From Porphyromonas loveana (lineage in GTDB: Bacteria > Bacteroidota > Bacteroidia > Bacteroidales > Porphyromonadaceae): a stretch of DNA of 64,000 nucleotides. Shown here in pieces: positions 63,280-64,000 of this stretch (position 1 is its first letter; each line of letters opens with the position of its first letter). The notes under the pieces are model-generated. The model had not been told where the DNA came from. It was given only the letters and a program-made list of their open reading frames with translations, and did not search any database. Made by a program: the position numbers and the translations under genes. Location: assembly GCF_003096695.1 (NCBI RefSeq), contig NZ_QEKY01000001.1, forward strand, positions 175,588 through 239,587, in the 5' to 3' direction.

Positions 63280-63287
63280 TATCTTTG
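63280..63287 (+). promoter_or_regulatory. -7 element of dps
   Basis: TATCTTTG is an exact match and would start transcription near 63294, about 36 bases before the dps start. Confidence 0.55.
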
Positions 63288-63329
63288 TGTCAGAAGCAAA
63301 TAACTAACAAATTAAAAACAAGAAAAAAG

Positions 63330-63809
63330 ATGAAAACGATTCTCCAATTAACAGGTTTGAATGAGCAGAATGTTGCTCCCGTAGTGAAAGGTTTGGCAGG
63401 TCTCTTGGCAGATATGCAAGTTTATTATTCTAATCTCCGCGGTTTTCACTGGAACATTCGTGGTGCACAGTTCTTCGTGTTGCATGAGCAGTTCGAAAAA
63501 ATGTATGACGATATGGCCGAAAAGATTGACGAGGTGGCAGAACGTCTTCTCCAACTCGGAGCTAAGCCCGAAAATCGTTTCAGTGAGTACCTCAAGGTTT
63601 CAGACATCAAGGAACAGCACGAATTGTTCTCGCCAGAGGAAACTCTTGCCAATGTGACGGAGACTCTGCAGTTGCTCATGGCAAAAGAACGTGCCATTGC
63701 GAATGCTGCCGGCGAAACTTCTGACGAAGTGACGGCAGATTTGATGATCGGCTTCCTCTCAGAACAAGAAAAACTCGTCTGGATGCTTTCCGCATATGCT
63801 GCTAAATAG
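63330..63809 (+). CDS. dps: Dps-family ferritin-like DNA-protection protein
   Basis: This 159-residue protein (start ATG 63330, [11 protein letters not shown]) forms a dodecameric shell that stores iron, using hydrogen peroxide as oxidant. Ferroxidase ligands are at the subunit interface: the histidine in [21 protein letters not shown] with the following H and E, and the glutamate/aspartate in [16 protein letters not shown]. The start is chosen where family similarity begins and after an AAGAAAAAAG ribosome-binding region. Monocistronic with a promoter and terminator; protects an anaerobe during air exposure. Confidence 0.95.
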   Translation: MKTILQLTGLNEQNVAPVVKGLAGLLADMQVYYSNLRGFHWNIRGAQFFVLHEQFEKMYDDMAEKIDEVAERLLQLGAKPENRFSEYLKVSDIKEQHELFSPEETLANVTETLQLLMAKERAIANAAGETSDEVTADLMIGFLSEQEKLVWMLSAYAAK

Positions 63810-63838
63810 CCAATCTTTTCCCTTATAGCACTTTCCTC

Positions 63839-63887
63839 AAAGAGACTGCAGCGTCGATGCTTTCGGTTGCTTCAGTCTCTTTTTTTG
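63839..63887 (+). terminator. Terminator of dps
   Basis: AAAGAGACTG (63839-63848) and CAGTCTCTTT (63873-63882) form a 10-bp stem, followed by a run of T residues. From 63888 to the edge no gene is visible. Confidence 0.88.
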
Positions 63888-64000
63888 TGATTGCTCCAAA
63901 AAAAATTGGCTGTTCATCGCGCGCGCGATCATTATTATAATGTAGTTTTGTTTGGGATGATTTCGAGTTGCTTTGGCGCAAAAAAAGTATTCAAAAGGTT

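Overview
The window looks like chromosomal DNA of an anaerobic, asaccharolytic Bacteroidales, most likely Porphyromonas gingivalis or its close relative P. gulae. The strongest evidence is a ragA/ragB pair (SusC/SusD-type peptide importer) whose RagA N-terminus reads like the P. gingivalis protein. A type IX-sorted subtilase, GLPGLI and DUF3127 family proteins, an ltp1-like phosphatase and Bacteroidetes promoters (TAnnTTTG at -7) agree with this. The species call rests on recognition of protein families, not on a search.

Layout: (1) 1-2041, thioesterase end, D-Ala-D-Ala dipeptidase, and luxS with pfs on the minus strand. (2) 2363-6811, nrfHA nitrite reductase with its cytochrome c maturation pair. 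(3) 6843-13897, a cobalamin riboswitch followed by a corrinoid salvage operon: binding lipoprotein, permease, ATPase, CbiZ and TonB receptor. (4) 14198-23001, secreted subtilase, rplS, trpS, a DUF3127 gene, rlmH, msrAB, a transglutaminase-like protein, a CDF transporter and folB. (5) 23118-30290, the ragAB locus, two small secreted-protein genes, an IS30 remnant and a possible minus-strand small RNA. (6) 30487-43638, housekeeping genes (mfd, nth, pheS, ogt, fabD, pepD, rsmA) with a PAP2 phosphatase and a 41-bp tandem array. (7) 43674-47860, mgtE, a polysaccharide flippase and a CDP-glycerol-transferase-like protein. (8) 47889-51060, an AT-rich accessory island with a SEFIR-STAND (NLR-like) gene, an IS30 transposase remnant and a second 41-bp-period array. 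(9) 51326-58125, the mce/mmd and frdABC operons on the minus strand. (10) 58517-63886, copper chaperone and ATPase, ltp1, a MATE exporter and dps.

The metabolic genes fit one energy scheme: nitrite ammonification (nrf), fumarate reduction (frd) and the succinate-to-propionate branch (mce, mmdA, mmdC), whose mutase needs the cobalamin imported by the riboswitch-controlled operon. The mmd operon ends at a terminator after mmdC with no mmdB, and the accessory island lies just beyond it.

The best candidate for an unusual system is the SEFIR-STAND protein: N-terminal SEFIR/TIR-like effector, NB-ARC-like ATPase and TPR-like C-terminus. This is the architecture of NLR-like anti-phage sensors, and it lies next to transposase debris. 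Several dispersed intergenic repeat families are also described.
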